Shown here: positions 23,807 through 32,464 of the stretch, piece after piece
Layout: each line of letters starts with the position of its first letter
Position numbering within the stretch: position 1 is the stretch's first letter
Assembly: GCF_000720185.1 (NCBI RefSeq)
Contig: NZ_JOIY01000040.1
Span: forward strand, 1 to 64,000
Length of the DNA: 64,000 nucleotides
Reading direction: 5' to 3'
Source: Streptomyces sp. NRRL S-340
Lineage (GTDB): Bacteria > Actinomycetota > Actinomycetes > Streptomycetales > Streptomycetaceae
Notes under the pieces: generated by a model
The model's input: only the letters and a program-made list of their open reading frames with translations
Database searches by the model: none
What the model was told of the DNA's origin: nothing
Made by a program: the position numbers and the translations under genes

Positions 23807-25456
23807 ATGGATCCGGTCGAACTCGCCGACCTCACCGACCTCGTCATCCGGGACGCGGACGTCGTGGACGGCACCGGCGCACCCTCCTACCGCGCCGACG
23901 TGGCGATCAGGGGCGGCCGGATCGTGTCGATCGTCAAGGAGGCCGCGGCGGCCGGCTGCGCGCGGCCCCGGGCCCGGCGCGAGCTGGACGCCGAGGGGCT
24001 GGTCCTCTCCCCCGGCTTCATCGACATGCACGCCCACAGCGACCTGGCGCTGCTGCGCGATCCCGGCCACAGCGCGAAGGCCGCCCAGGGCGTCACCCTG
24101 GAGGTGATCGGGCAGGACGGCCTGTCGTACGCCCCGGTCGACGACCGGACGCTCGCCGAGGTCCGCCGGGCGATCACCGGGTGGAACGGGCACGGCGACG
24201 ACATCGACTTCTCCTGGCGCTCGGTGGGCGAGTACCTGGACCGGCTCGACCACGGCTTCGACGGCCGGGGCATCGCCGTCAACGCGGCCTACCTGATCCC
24301 GCAGGGCACCGTGCGCGCCCTGGCGGTCGGCTGGGAGGGCCGCCCGGCCACCCCGCGGGAGCTGGACCGGATGCGGCAGCTGGTCGCCGAGGGCCTGGAG
24401 CAGGGCGCGGTCGGCATGTCCTCCGGGCTCACCTACACGCCCGGCATGTACGCCGAGGACGCCGAACTGACCGAACTGTGCCGGGTGGTGGCGCGCCACG
24501 GCGGCTACTACTGCCCGCACCACCGCAGTTACGGCGCGGGCGCGCTGGAGGCGTACGCGGAGATGGTGGCCCTGACCCGGGCGGCCGGCTGCCCGCTGCA
24601 CCTGGCGCACGCCACCATGAACTTCGGCCCGAACAAGGGCCGGGCGCCCGAACTGCTGGCGCTGCTCGACGACGCGCTCGCGGCGGGCGCCGACATCTCC
24701 CTCGACACCTACCCCTACACGCCGGGCTGCACCACCCTGGTCGCGCTGCTGCCGAGCTGGGCGAGCGAGGGCGGCCCGGAGAAGATCCTCGGCCGGCTCG
24801 CCGACGAGGCGACCGCCGAGCGGATCCGCCACCACCTGGAGGTCACCGGCTCGGACGGCTGCCACGGGGTGCCGGTGGAGTGGGAGACGATCGAGATCTC
24901 CGGGGTGAGCGACCCCGCGCTCGCCGGGCACGTCGGGCTCACGGTGGCGCAGTCGGCGGCCCGGCGCGGCGAGAGCTGCTGGAGCGTCGCCCGCCGCCTC
25001 CTGGTGGCGGACCGGCTCGGCACGACGATCCTCCAGCACGTCGGACACGAGGAGAACGTACGCGCGATCATGCGCCACCGCGTGCACACCGGCGGTTCCG
25101 ACGGCATCCTCCAGGGCACCAAGCCGCACCCGCGCGCCTACGGCACCTTCCCGCACTACCTCGGCCGGTACGTACGGGAGCTGGGGGTGCTGTCGCTGGA
25201 GGAGTGCGTCGCGCACCTCACCTCGCGCCCGGCGGCCCGGCTGCGCCTGCCGGACCGCGGGCTCGTCCGCGAGGGGTACCGCGCCGACCTGGTGCTGTTC
25301 GACCCGGCCACGGTGGCGGCCGGGTCGACCTTCGAGGAGCCGCGCGCGCTGCCGGCGGGGATCCCCCACGTCCTGATCGACGGCCGGTTCGTGATCGAGG
25401 ACGGGCGGCGCACGGACGTCCTGGCGGGCCGGACGGTCCGCCGCACCGCGGTGTGA
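23807..25456 (+). CDS. D-aminoacylase-family amidohydrolase (N-acyl-D-amino acid or N-acyl sugar-acid deacylase)
   Basis: The 549-residue protein starts at ATG 23807 with AGGAAAGGGAG upstream. It has a composite beta-sandwich/TIM-barrel amidohydrolase fold. The metal site HxH is at residues 75-77 (FIDMHAHSDLALLR); further His occur in CPHHRSY, HLAHATM and ILQHVGHEENV, and the conserved Asp in HTGGSDGILQGTKPHPR. Classical D-aminoacylases have GNCG with a metal-bridging Cys near residue 96; here the equivalent is GQDG (102-105), so the subgroup differs. It is 107 bases downstream of the PLP enzyme gene, in the same operon, and probably removes the acyl group before deamination. Confidence 0.87.
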   Translation: MDPVELADLTDLVIRDADVVDGTGAPSYRADVAIRGGRIVSIVKEAAAAGCARPRARRELDAEGLVLSPGFIDMHAHSDLALLRDPGHSAKAAQGVTLEVIGQDGLSYAPVDDRTLAEVRRAITGWNGHGDDIDFSWRSVGEYLDRLDHGFDGRGIAVNAAYLIPQGTVRALAVGWEGRPATPRELDRMRQLVAEGLEQGAVGMSSGLTYTPGMYAEDAELTELCRVVARHGGYYCPHHRSYGAGALEAYAEMVALTRAAGCPLHLAHATMNFGPNKGRAPELLALLDDALAAGADISLDTYPYTPGCTTLVALLPSWASEGGPEKILGRLADEATAERIRHHLEVTGSDGCHGVPVEWETIEISGVSDPALAGHVGLTVAQSAARRGESCWSVARRLLVADRLGTTILQHVGHEENVRAIMRHRVHTGGSDGILQGTKPHPRAYGTFPHYLGRYVRELGVLSLEECVAHLTSRPAARLRLPDRGLVREGYRADLVLFDPATVAAGSTFEEPRALPAGIPHVLIDGRFVIEDGRRTDVLAGRTVRRTAV

Positions 25457-25477
25457 CCGCCCGGCCACGCGGGGGGG

Positions 25478-26356
25478 CTACGGCTTGGGCAGGACGCAGC
25501 CGGCCGCGTTCAGGTCCAGCCGGTTGCCGGTCGTGAAGCAGGCCGGGATCTGGTAGGTCTCCTCGGCGTAGTTGATGCCCTGGCGGACGGTGACGTTGCC
25601 GCTCTGGTCGACCTCGCAGGGGTTGTTCTCGGTGCAGCGCTCCCCGTCCTCGTTGCCGGTGTTGTTGACGGCGACCACCTTGCCGGTGGCGGTGTCGATG
25701 ACGGGCGAACCGGAGGTGCCGCCGATGGTGTTGCAGGCGGAGGTGTAGCGGACGGAGTCCTTCCAGGTCCAGCCGCCCTCCTTGAGGCGGTAGACGAATC
25801 CGTCGATGCTGCAGCTGTAGGTGCGCTTCCAGTAGCCGGAGACGACCTTGATGGCGGTGCCGGCGACCGGGTGGGTGTCGCTGACGGTGAGCGGGCTGAT
25901 CCCGTAGGAACTCCTGATCTGCGCGTAGGTGCGGGTGAGCTGGTAGATCGTGACGTCGGTGTCGGTCATCGTCGAGTAGACGACCTTGCTCGCGCGCAGC
26001 GTCGCGACCTGGGAGCCCGCGGAGTTCAGCAGCCCGAAGGAGCGGCTGGAGGACTGGCCGACGATGACCTCGCCGGGCGCCGGGAAGCCGGTCTCCAGGC
26101 AGTGGCCGTTGCTGAGCACGAGCGCCGGGTCGCTGTCCGCGGAGGCGGGGAAGCGGATGACCGAGCCGGAGCAGTTGCTCAGCGCCACGGTGCCGGCGAA
26201 GTCGACGGCCTTGGCGGCGGGCGCCGCCTGCGCGTGACTTTGGGCCGCCTTCGCCGAGGCGGGCGCGGCGCTCGTGGTCTGCGCCGCCGCCGCGGGTGCC
26301 ACGCCCGCCCCGGTGATCACCAGGGTCGCGAGCGCGGCCAGGAGAGGCTTGTTCAT
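25478..26356 (-). CDS. Secreted trypsin-like serine protease
   Basis: The 292-residue product starts at ATG 26356. It has a signal peptide (residues 1-24, cleavage after AAA), an Ala-rich propeptide-like stretch to about residue 50 and an S1-type protease domain. The triad is visible as His in LVLSNGHCLE, Asp in TMTDTDVTIY and Ser in GGTSGSPVIDT. Four or more cysteines could form disulfides (CSGS, CSIDG, CNTIGG, CTENNPCEV). It is presumably exported and digests extracellular protein. The gene converges with the D-aminoacylase gene, 21 bases apart, and shares no obvious regulation with it. Confidence 0.9.
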   Translation of the reverse strand: MNKPLLAALATLVITGAGVAPAAAAQTTSAAPASAKAAQSHAQAAPAAKAVDFAGTVALSNCSGSVIRFPASADSDPALVLSNGHCLETGFPAPGEVIVGQSSSRSFGLLNSAGSQVATLRASKVVYSTMTDTDVTIYQLTRTYAQIRSSYGISPLTVSDTHPVAGTAIKVVSGYWKRTYSCSIDGFVYRLKEGGWTWKDSVRYTSACNTIGGTSGSPVIDTATGKVVAVNNTGNEDGERCTENNPCEVDQSGNVTVRQGINYAEETYQIPACFTTGNRLDLNAAGCVLPKP

Positions 26357-26560
26357 GTGGGGGTCCCCTCTGCGGACATGAGCGACCGGAGATCTTCCGG
26401 CCGCCTGTCTTGTCATGCGCATTGTGATGGCGGTGCGCGGGCCCCGACAAGAACCCGTCCCGCCGTCATGGGGTCATCCCTCGGTCGGAATCCGCGGCCG
26501 CGGATTCCGACGCGCGTCTCAAGTGGCGGAAAACACGAGCCACCGGGCGTTACCCGGCCG

Positions 26561-26566
26561 TAAGCT
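26561..26566 (+). promoter_or_regulatory. -10 element of a probable leaderless promoter
   Basis: TAAGCT lies seven bases before ATG 26574, with no ribosome binding site between. Transcription would start at or next to the start codon. Confidence 0.5.
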
Positions 26567-26573
26567 CCCATAC

Positions 26574-27785
26574 ATGCAGGTGATCCAGTCGACCAAGCTC
26601 GCCAACGTCTGTTACGAGATCCGGGGGCCGGTGCTCGAGGAGGCGATGCGGCTGGAGGCGGCCGGTCACCGCATCCTGAAGCTGAACACCGGCAACCCGG
26701 CCGCGTTCGGCTTCGAATGCCCGCCGGAGATCCTGGAGGACATCCTCCGCAACGTCTCCACGGCCCACGGCTACGGCGACGCGAAGGGCCTGCTGGCCGC
26801 CCGCCGCGCGGTCGTCATGCACAACCAGACGCTCGGCATCGAGACCGACGTCGAACACGTCTTCATCGGCAACGGCGTCTCCGAGCTGATCGTGATGGCC
26901 ATGCAGGCCCTGCTCGACGACGGCGACGAGGTCCTCGTCCCGGCGCCGGACTATCCGCTGTGGACCGCGGCCGTCTCGCTGTCCGGCGGCACCGCCGTGC
27001 ACTACCGCTGCGACGAGCAGTCCGACTGGATGCCCGACCTCGCCGACGTGGAGCGCAAGGTCACCGACCGCACCAAGGCGATCGTGATCATCAACCCGAA
27101 CAACCCGACCGGGGCGGTCTACGACCCGGCCGTGCTCAAGGGACTGACCGACATCGCCCGCCGGCACAACCTGCTGGTCTGCTCCGACGAGATCTACGAC
27201 AAGATCCTCTACGACGGCGCCACCCACACCCCGACGGCCTCCGTCGCCCCGGACCTGCTGACGCTCACCTTCAACGGCATGTCCAAGGCGTACCGGGTGG
27301 CGGGCTACCGGGTCGGCTGGATGGCGGTCTCCGGCCCGCGCGCCCACGCCGACTCCTACATCGAGGGCCTGACCATCCTGGCGAACATGCGCCTGTGCGC
27401 GAACATGCCGGGACAGCACGGCGTGGTCGCGGCCCTCAGCGGGCGCCAGACCATCAACGACCTGGTCCTGCCCGGCGGACGGCTCAAGGAGCAGATGGAC
27501 ACCGCCCATGAACTGCTCACCCAGATCCCGGGCGTCACCTGCGTACGCCCCAAGGGGGCGCTGTACCTCTTCCCGCGCCTGGACCCCAAGGTCTTCAAGA
27601 TCAGGGACGACCGGCGGATGGTCCTGGACCTGCTGCGCCGCGAGAAGATCATGGTCGTGCACGGTACGGGCTTCAACTGGCCCGAGCCCGACCACTTCCG
27701 CGTCGTCACCCTGCCCACGGCCGGTGACCTGCGCGACGCGGTGAGCCGGATCGGCACCTTCCTGGACGGCTACAGCCAGGTCTGA
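26574..27785 (+). CDS. Alanine-type PLP aminotransferase (AlaA-like)
   Basis: The 403-residue fold-type I aminotransferase carries LKLNTGNPAAFGF, VFIGNGVSELIVMAMQALL, VPAPDYPLWTAAVSLSGGTA, IINPNNPTGAVY and the PLP-lysine motif FNGMSKAYRVAGYRVGWMA, with the final Arg in DHFRVVTLP. This matches AlaA/class I aminotransferases of about 405 residues, which interconvert alanine and glutamate with pyruvate and 2-oxoglutarate. It appears monocistronic and leaderless, with a TAAGCT element seven bases upstream of the ATG. Specificity for alanine is by family resemblance. Confidence 0.9.
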   Translation: MQVIQSTKLANVCYEIRGPVLEEAMRLEAAGHRILKLNTGNPAAFGFECPPEILEDILRNVSTAHGYGDAKGLLAARRAVVMHNQTLGIETDVEHVFIGNGVSELIVMAMQALLDDGDEVLVPAPDYPLWTAAVSLSGGTAVHYRCDEQSDWMPDLADVERKVTDRTKAIVIINPNNPTGAVYDPAVLKGLTDIARRHNLLVCSDEIYDKILYDGATHTPTASVAPDLLTLTFNGMSKAYRVAGYRVGWMAVSGPRAHADSYIEGLTILANMRLCANMPGQHGVVAALSGRQTINDLVLPGGRLKEQMDTAHELLTQIPGVTCVRPKGALYLFPRLDPKVFKIRDDRRMVLDLLRREKIMVVHGTGFNWPEPDHFRVVTLPTAGDLRDAVSRIGTFLDGYSQV

Positions 27786-27832
27786 CGCTCACCCACGGTG
27801 TGCCTACGGTCCGGTTCCGCGACCCGGCTCAA

Positions 27833-27857
27833 CTTTAGACGGGTTCTAAGGTAGGAT
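27833..27857 (+). promoter_or_regulatory. Promoter with embedded inverted repeat (Fur-like)
   Basis: The inverted repeat CTTTAGA-CGGGT-TCTAAGG (27833-27851, 6 of 7 pairs) directly precedes a TAGGAT -10 element (27852-27857), 31 bases before the start of the following gene. The TTAGA/TCTAA arms resemble FurA/CatR-type boxes of Streptomyces, which bind between -35 and -10. Occupation would block the promoter. Confidence 0.5.
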
Positions 27858-27887
27858 GCTTTCTGTCAGAGCACAGGAGGCCGTCCC

Positions 27888-28349
27888 ATGTACGAACCGA
27901 TCCGCGGCAAGTCGGTCCACAGCACGATGGCCGGCACCACCTCCGACTTCCCCCACCGCTCCCGCGAGGAGGAGCTGGACATCCAGCTCGCCGGCCATCT
28001 CGCGGCCCTGCTCACCGTCACGGACGAGCTGCGCGCCCTGGCCCCGGAGGCCGGCCTGGACGCGGCGGCCGAACGGCTCGCCGCCCAGGTGACCCGGCTG
28101 CGCGGCGGCCGTGCCCCGGTCCGCGCCTCGGTGGCCGCGGTCACCGATCCGGGTCCGCTGCACCGGCGGGCGCACGCCCTCGCGGGCCGCGCCCTGGTCG
28201 TCGCCGCCTCCCGGGCGGACACGGCGGCGGCCATCCTGGCCGCCGAGCGGATGGACGCGCACGCCGCCGCGCAGGCGGCGGCACCGGGCGAGCCGCCCAG
28301 GCGGGAGCCCCGGGGGAACAGCCAGGAACTGAGCGGCGCCGCCCAGTAG
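27888..28349 (+). CDS. Small helical protein of unknown function
   Basis: The 153-residue product starts at ATG 27888 with AGGAGG nine bases upstream. It is mostly helical and rich in Ala, Arg and Glu. Residues about 25-135 contain REEELDIQLAGHLAALLTVT, LAAQVTRLRGGRAPV and LHRRAHALAGRALVVAASRA. There is no signal peptide, membrane segment or catalytic motif. The likely metal- or redox-controlled promoter upstream (inverted repeat in the spacer) suggests a stress or metal response. A strong hairpin terminator follows, so the gene is monocistronic. Confidence 0.7.
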   Translation: MYEPIRGKSVHSTMAGTTSDFPHRSREEELDIQLAGHLAALLTVTDELRALAPEAGLDAAAERLAAQVTRLRGGRAPVRASVAAVTDPGPLHRRAHALAGRALVVAASRADTAAAILAAERMDAHAAAQAAAPGEPPRREPRGNSQELSGAAQ

Positions 28350-28375
28350 CCCCCGCCGAGGGCTCCACCGACGGC

Positions 28376-28413
28376 CCCGGTCCGCGCGCACCCGCAGCGA
28401 CGCGCGGACCGGG
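28376..28413 (+). terminator. Hairpin terminator
   Basis: CCCGGTCCGCGCG (28376-28388) pairs perfectly with 28401-28413 around a 12-base loop, 26 bases after the preceding stop. Confidence 0.65.
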
Positions 28414-28496
28414 TGCCCTGCACTCCGCCGGCCGTTCCGCACCTGGGGCACCGGCCGCCCCGCACCGTGTCCGCATCCCGGCGGGAGAGAGAAGAC

Positions 28497-29024
28497 ATGT
28501 CAGGCGAGAGAGAAGACGCCGCCGTTCCCGGCGCCGCCGTCCGGCCCGTGCGCCCCGCCGACCTCCCCGCGGTCGCCGCCGTCTACGGGCACTACGCCCT
28601 GCACACCGTCGCCACCTTCGACGAGACGCCCCGCGCACTGGAGGACTGGGAGGCCAAGCGCGCCGATCTGGCCGCGCGCGGGCTGCCGTTCCTGGTCGCC
28701 GAGGAGGCGGGCCGCGTCCTCGGCTTCGCGTACGCCGGTCCGTACCGCCCCAAGCCGGCGTACCGGCACACGGTCGAGGACTCCGTGTACCTCGCCCCGG
28801 ACGCCACCGGGCGCGGGCTCGGCGCCGCCCTGCTGGGCGCGCTGATCGACGGGTGCGCCCGCGCCGGGGCGCAGCGCATGATCGCGGTCGTCGCGGAACC
28901 GGGCGGTGACGCCTCGGCCGCGCTGCACCGCCGCCTCGGGTTCACCGAGGCGGGCCGGCTCACCGGCGTCGGGTACAAGCACGGCCGCCGCCTCGACACC
29001 CTCCTGTTGCAGCGCGCACTGTGA
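28497..29024 (+). CDS. GNAT acetyltransferase, phosphinothricin/methionine sulfoximine acetyltransferase type
   Basis: The 175-residue product starts at ATG 28497 after GGGAGAGAG. Family features are VRPVRPADLPAVAAVYGHYA, TVATFDETPRALEDWEAKR, FAYAGPYRPKPAYRHTVEDS, the acetyl-CoA loop APDATGRGLGAALLGALIDG and ALHRRLGFTEAGRLTGVGYK. This is the Pat/YncA group that N-acetylates phosphinothricin or methionine sulfoximine and sulfone. Housekeeping copies in Streptomyces likely detoxify oxidised methionine analogues. It is flanked by terminators, so independently transcribed. Confidence 0.88.
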   Translation: MSGEREDAAVPGAAVRPVRPADLPAVAAVYGHYALHTVATFDETPRALEDWEAKRADLAARGLPFLVAEEAGRVLGFAYAGPYRPKPAYRHTVEDSVYLAPDATGRGLGAALLGALIDGCARAGAQRMIAVVAEPGGDASAALHRRLGFTEAGRLTGVGYKHGRRLDTLLLQRAL

Positions 29025-29032
29025 CCGTCGCG

Positions 29033-29061
29033 CCGCCGGCGCGCCGACCGCGCGCCGGCGG
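29033..29061. terminator. Hairpin terminator after the acetyltransferase gene
   Basis: CCGCCGGCGCG (29033-29043) pairs with CGCGCCGGCGG (29051-29061) around seven bases. Confidence 0.6.
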
Positions 29062-29125
29062 TTCGGAGGAGACCCCGGCGCGGCGGCCACGGTGACGCGT
29101 TCGCGTCAACCAAGAACCAGGACCG

Positions 29126-29302
29126 TCAACCGAAGATCACGACGAAGAGCACGAACAGCACGAGGATCGCCAGGACGACCATCCAGACCGGCCAGTTGCC
29201 GCGCCCCTGCGGCTCCTCGGGGCCGCCGCCGCGCGGGCGGTCCTCGGCCAGGTCCGGGTTGTCGGGACGGTCGTGCTTGTAGAAGTCACCGTCTCCAGCC
29301 AT
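29126..29302 (-). CDS. Small single-pass membrane protein
   Basis: The 58-residue product starts at ATG 29302 with GGAGGGTGAT upstream. A charged N-terminal half (DFYKHDRPDNPDLAEDRPRG) is followed by a tryptophan-rich edge and one membrane helix (WPVWMVVLAILVLFVLFVVI). The arrangement, N-terminus inside and C-terminus at or in the membrane, resembles small Streptomyces membrane proteins of unknown role. It is downstream of pckG but separated from it by a very strong hairpin, so independent expression is likely. Confidence 0.75.
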   Translation of the reverse strand: MAGDGDFYKHDRPDNPDLAEDRPRGGGPEEPQGRGNWPVWMVVLAILVLFVLFVVIFG

Positions 29303-29397
29303 GCCCTCATCACCCTCCTTCACCGGGAGGACTCCCGGGTACCCGCGGCCGCCCCGGCCATACGGCCGGCTGGGCCGAACGGGTGAGGGCACACGGA

Positions 29398-29437
29398 AGG
29401 GGCCGGCCCCGCACGCCGTTGTGCGGGGCCGGCCCCT
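29398..29437. terminator. Very strong hairpin downstream of pckG
   Basis: A perfect 17-bp stem (AGGGGCCGGCCCCGCAC with its complement) encloses GCCGTT. It lies 87 bases past the PEP carboxykinase stop on the minus strand. Confidence 0.85.
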
Positions 29438-29523
29438 GACCGGTTCCTGCCGCGGCCGACCGGAGCGACTGTGCAGGTCAGGGCAGGTCGCGGTCGGCCG
29501 CGGAGTTCTGGGCAGCGGGCGGG

Positions 29524-31356
29524 TCAGCCCAGGCGCTCGACCAGCGCGCGGTACTGCTCCCACAGCTCCTCGGGCGTGTGGTCACCGAAGGTGTTCAGGT
29601 GCTCGGGGATCAGCGCGGCCTCCTCGCGCCACACGTCCTTGTCGACGGTGAGCAGGAACTTCAGGTCGGAGGCGGACAGGTCCAGGCCGTCGGTGTCCAG
29701 CGCCGCCTCGGTCGGCAGGATGCCGATGGGGGTCTCGACGCCCTCCGCCCTGCCCTCCAGGCGCTCGACGATCCACTTCAGCACGCGGCTGTTCTCGCCG
29801 AAGCCCGGCCAGACGAACTTGCCCTGGTCGTCCTTGCGGAACCAGTTCACGTAGTAGATCTTCGGCAGCTTGGACTGGTCCTTGTCCTTGCCGACCTCGA
29901 TCCAGTGGCCCATGTAGTCGCCCATGTTGTAGCCGCAGAACGGCAGCATGGCGAACGGGTCGCGGCGCAGCTCGCCGACCTTGCCCTCGGCGGCGGCGGT
30001 CTTCTCGGAGGCGACGTTCGCGCCGAGGAACACGCCGTGGTTCCAGTCGAAGGACTCGGTCACCAGCGGCACGGCGCTGGCCCGGCGGCCGCCGAAGAGG
30101 ATCGCCGAGATCGGCACGCCCTTGGGGTCCTCCCACTCCGGCGCGATGATCGGGCACTGGGCGGCGGGGGTGGTGAAGCGGGCGTTGGGGTGCGCGGCCG
30201 GGGTGCCGGACCCGGGCGTCCAGTCGTTGCCCTTCCAGTCGGTCAGGTGGGCCGGGGTCTCCTCCGTCATGCCCTCCCACCACACGTCGCCGTCGTCGGT
30301 GAGGGCGACGTTGGTGAAGACCGAGTTGCCCCACAGCGTCTTCATCGCGTTGGCGTTGGTGTGCTCACCGGTGCCGGGCGCGACGCCGAAGAAGCCGGCC
30401 TCCGGGTTGATCGCGTACAGGCGGCCGTCCTCGCCGAACCGCATCCACGCGATGTCGTCGCCGATGGTCTCCACGGTCCAGCCGGAGACGGTCGGCTCCA
30501 GCATGGCGAGGTTGGTCTTGCCGCAGGCGCTGGGGAAGGCGGCGGCGACGTACTTGGCCTCGCCGGTGGGCGGGGTGAGCTTGAGGATCAGCATGTGCTC
30601 GGCGAGCCAGCCCTCGTCACGGGCCATGACGGAGGCGATGCGCAGGGCGTAGCACTTCTTGCCGAGCAGCGCGTTGCCGCCGTAGCCGGAGCCGTAGGAC
30701 CAGATCTCGCGGTCCTCGGGGAAGTGCGAGATGTACTTGGTGGAGTTGCACGGCCAGGGGACGTCCTCCTGGCCCTCCTCCAGCGGGGCGCCGACGGTGT
30801 GCACGGCCTTGACGAAGAAGCCGTCGTCGCCGAGTTCGTCGAGGACCGGCTGTCCCATGCGGGTCATGGTGCGCATGGACACGGCGACGTAGGCGGAGTC
30901 GGTGATCTCGACGCCGATCGCGGAGAGCGGGGAGCCGAGGGGGCCCATGCAGAACGGGACGACGTACATCGTCCGGCCCTTCATGGAGCCGCGGAAGATC
31001 CCGCCCTCACCGTCCTCGCCCCGGAAGATCTCCCGCATCTCGGCGGGGGCCTTCCAGTGGTTGGTCGGGCCGGCGTCCTCCTCCTTCGCGGAGCAGATGA
31101 ACGTACGGTCCTCGACGCGGGCCACGTCGGAGGGGTCCGAGGCCGCGTAGTAGGAGTTGGGGCGCTTGATCGGGTCGAGTTTCCGGAAGGTGCCCTTCTG
31201 GACGAGCTCCCCGCACAGTCGCTCGTACTCGGCCTCGGATCCGTCACACCAGACCACCCTGTCCGGCTGCGTGAGTTCCGCGATCTCGTCGACCCACGAG
31301 ATCAAATCCTTGTGGTTGGTCGGGAGGACGGGGGGAGCCGCGATGTCGCGCGCCAC
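29524..31356 (-). CDS. pckG: Phosphoenolpyruvate carboxykinase (GTP)
   Basis: The 610-residue enzyme converts oxaloacetate and GTP to phosphoenolpyruvate, CO2 and GDP. Signatures are the P-loop [20 protein letters not shown] with the reactive Cys, [34 protein letters not shown] [19 protein letters not shown] and an N-terminal [12 protein letters not shown]. Length is typical of the GTP class. It starts at GTG 31356 with TAGGAGCAATC upstream, a 6-base spacing. It provides gluconeogenesis at the PEP-oxaloacetate node. The 291-base leader region to the divergent gene holds its promoter. Confidence 0.96.
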   Translation of the reverse strand: MARDIAAPPVLPTNHKDLISWVDEIAELTQPDRVVWCDGSEAEYERLCGELVQKGTFRKLDPIKRPNSYYAASDPSDVARVEDRTFICSAKEEDAGPTNHWKAPAEMREIFRGEDGEGGIFRGSMKGRTMYVVPFCMGPLGSPLSAIGVEITDSAYVAVSMRTMTRMGQPVLDELGDDGFFVKAVHTVGAPLEEGQEDVPWPCNSTKYISHFPEDREIWSYGSGYGGNALLGKKCYALRIASVMARDEGWLAEHMLILKLTPPTGEAKYVAAAFPSACGKTNLAMLEPTVSGWTVETIGDDIAWMRFGEDGRLYAINPEAGFFGVAPGTGEHTNANAMKTLWGNSVFTNVALTDDGDVWWEGMTEETPAHLTDWKGNDWTPGSGTPAAHPNARFTTPAAQCPIIAPEWEDPKGVPISAILFGGRRASAVPLVTESFDWNHGVFLGANVASEKTAAAEGKVGELRRDPFAMLPFCGYNMGDYMGHWIEVGKDKDQSKLPKIYYVNWFRKDDQGKFVWPGFGENSRVLKWIVERLEGRAEGVETPIGILPTEAALDTDGLDLSASDLKFLLTVDKDVWREEAALIPEHLNTFGDHTPEELWEQYRALVERLG

Positions 31357-31647
31357 GATTGCTCCTAAATGAGGGGTTTTTTGTCTTGTCGCCCCGTGGG
31401 GGCTGCGACCCGGACGCTTCGTAGCCGCTCATCCGGTGCCGACCGCACTCATTTGATCATCCGACGCACGCGCCCATCTGTCCAGAGGGCCGCACAGGTG
31501 AGCAGGGTGAGGAATCCCACGGTTTTCCGGGCTTCTTTGCGTCCGCGTTGACTTCGGCTGAAGGACTTTTTGCGTTCGCCCGGTTCCGCCGCGATCGCCG
31601 CACTCCGCCCCGTGCTCTGACGCCTGACTTACCGGGAGGTGGGTACC
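31357..31647. promoter_or_regulatory. Divergent promoter region between pckG and the PAQR gene
   Basis: The 291 bases contain no gene. It is less GC-rich than its surroundings, with a T-run TTTTTTGTCTTGTC at about 31377-31390 just upstream of the pckG ribosome binding site and TTTGATCATCC near 31453. Exact -10/-35 elements cannot be assigned confidently. Confidence 0.4.
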
Positions 31648-32370
31648 ATGCGGCGCATGACTGCGTCCGCCTCCGACGCGCCCCTGGACACGCCGGCCGG
31701 TGGCCGCGGTCCGGCCGCGCTCTCCCTTCCGCATCCAGTCAAGCCGAAGCTGCGCGGCTGGCTGCACCTCGGAATGTTCCCGGCCGTGCTGATAGCGGGC
31801 CTGGTGCTCACCGCGCTCGCCGACTCCACCCGGGGCCGGATCGCCTGCGGGATCTACGTCCTCACCGCCTGCCTGCTCTTCGGCGTGAGCGCGCTCTACC
31901 ACCGCGGGAACTGGAGCCCCCGTCTCGGCGGCGTCCTGCGCCGCCTGGACCACGCGAACATCTTCCTGATCATCGCGGGCACCTACACGCCGCTCACCCT
32001 GCTGCTCCTGCCCGGCGGCAAGGGCCAGTGGCTGCTGTGGGGCATCTGGGCGGCGGCCGCCGCCGGCATCGTCTTCCGCGTCTTCTGGGTCGGCGCCCCG
32101 CGCTGGCTCTACACCCCGTGCTACATCGCGATGGGCTGGGCCGCCGTCTTCTTCCTGCCCGACTTCATGCGCACCGGCGGCATCGCGGTCCTGGTCCTGG
32201 TGATCGCCGGCGGCCTGCTCTACAGCGCGGGCGGCATCGTCTACGGCCTCAAACGCCCCAACCCCTCCCCCCGCTGGTTCGGCTTCCACGAGGTCTTCCA
32301 CTCCTTCACGCTGGCCGCCTTCGCCGTGCACTACGTGGGGATCTCCCTCGTCGCCTACCAGCACGGATAG
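31648..32370 (+). CDS. HlyIII/PAQR-family membrane protein
   Basis: The 240-residue product starts at ATG 31648, seven bases after GGAGGT; GTG 31639 and ATG 31657 are less well placed. Seven hydrophobic helices follow KPKLRGWLHLGMFPAVL. Family motifs are FGVSALYHRGNWSP (SxxYH), LDHANIFLIIAGTYTPL and a C-terminal FGFHEVFHSFTLAAFAVHY with the conserved histidines. These form the metal-binding site of the PAQR/hemolysin III fold. Members are membrane hydrolase-like proteins affecting lipid homeostasis. A truly haemolytic role is not implied. Confidence 0.9.
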   Translation: MRRMTASASDAPLDTPAGGRGPAALSLPHPVKPKLRGWLHLGMFPAVLIAGLVLTALADSTRGRIACGIYVLTACLLFGVSALYHRGNWSPRLGGVLRRLDHANIFLIIAGTYTPLTLLLLPGGKGQWLLWGIWAAAAAGIVFRVFWVGAPRWLYTPCYIAMGWAAVFFLPDFMRTGGIAVLVLVIAGGLLYSAGGIVYGLKRPNPSPRWFGFHEVFHSFTLAAFAVHYVGISLVAYQHG

Positions 32371-32452
32371 CCACCGCCCCGGCGCACGGCGCCCGCCCGG
32401 GCGGGCGCGCGCCGGCCGCCGTCGGCCGCGGCCGGGACGTGGCCCCGTGCCG

Positions 32453-32458
32453 GACAAT
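32453..32458 (+). promoter_or_regulatory. -10 element of a probable leaderless promoter
   Basis: GACAAT lies six bases before ATG 32465 of the TetR gene; there is no Shine-Dalgarno sequence. Confidence 0.5.
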
Positions 32459-32464
32459 GGCCCC

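Noticed and set aside
21221..25456. 1411-codon plus-strand open frame
   Set aside because: Its first two thirds are antisense or out of frame to the IclR, kinase and PLP-enzyme genes and have no conserved motifs. Only its last part, from 23807, is the D-aminoacylase gene.
29578..31368. 596-codon plus-strand frame opposite pckG
   Set aside because: Pure antisense shadow of PEP carboxykinase, without conserved sequence.
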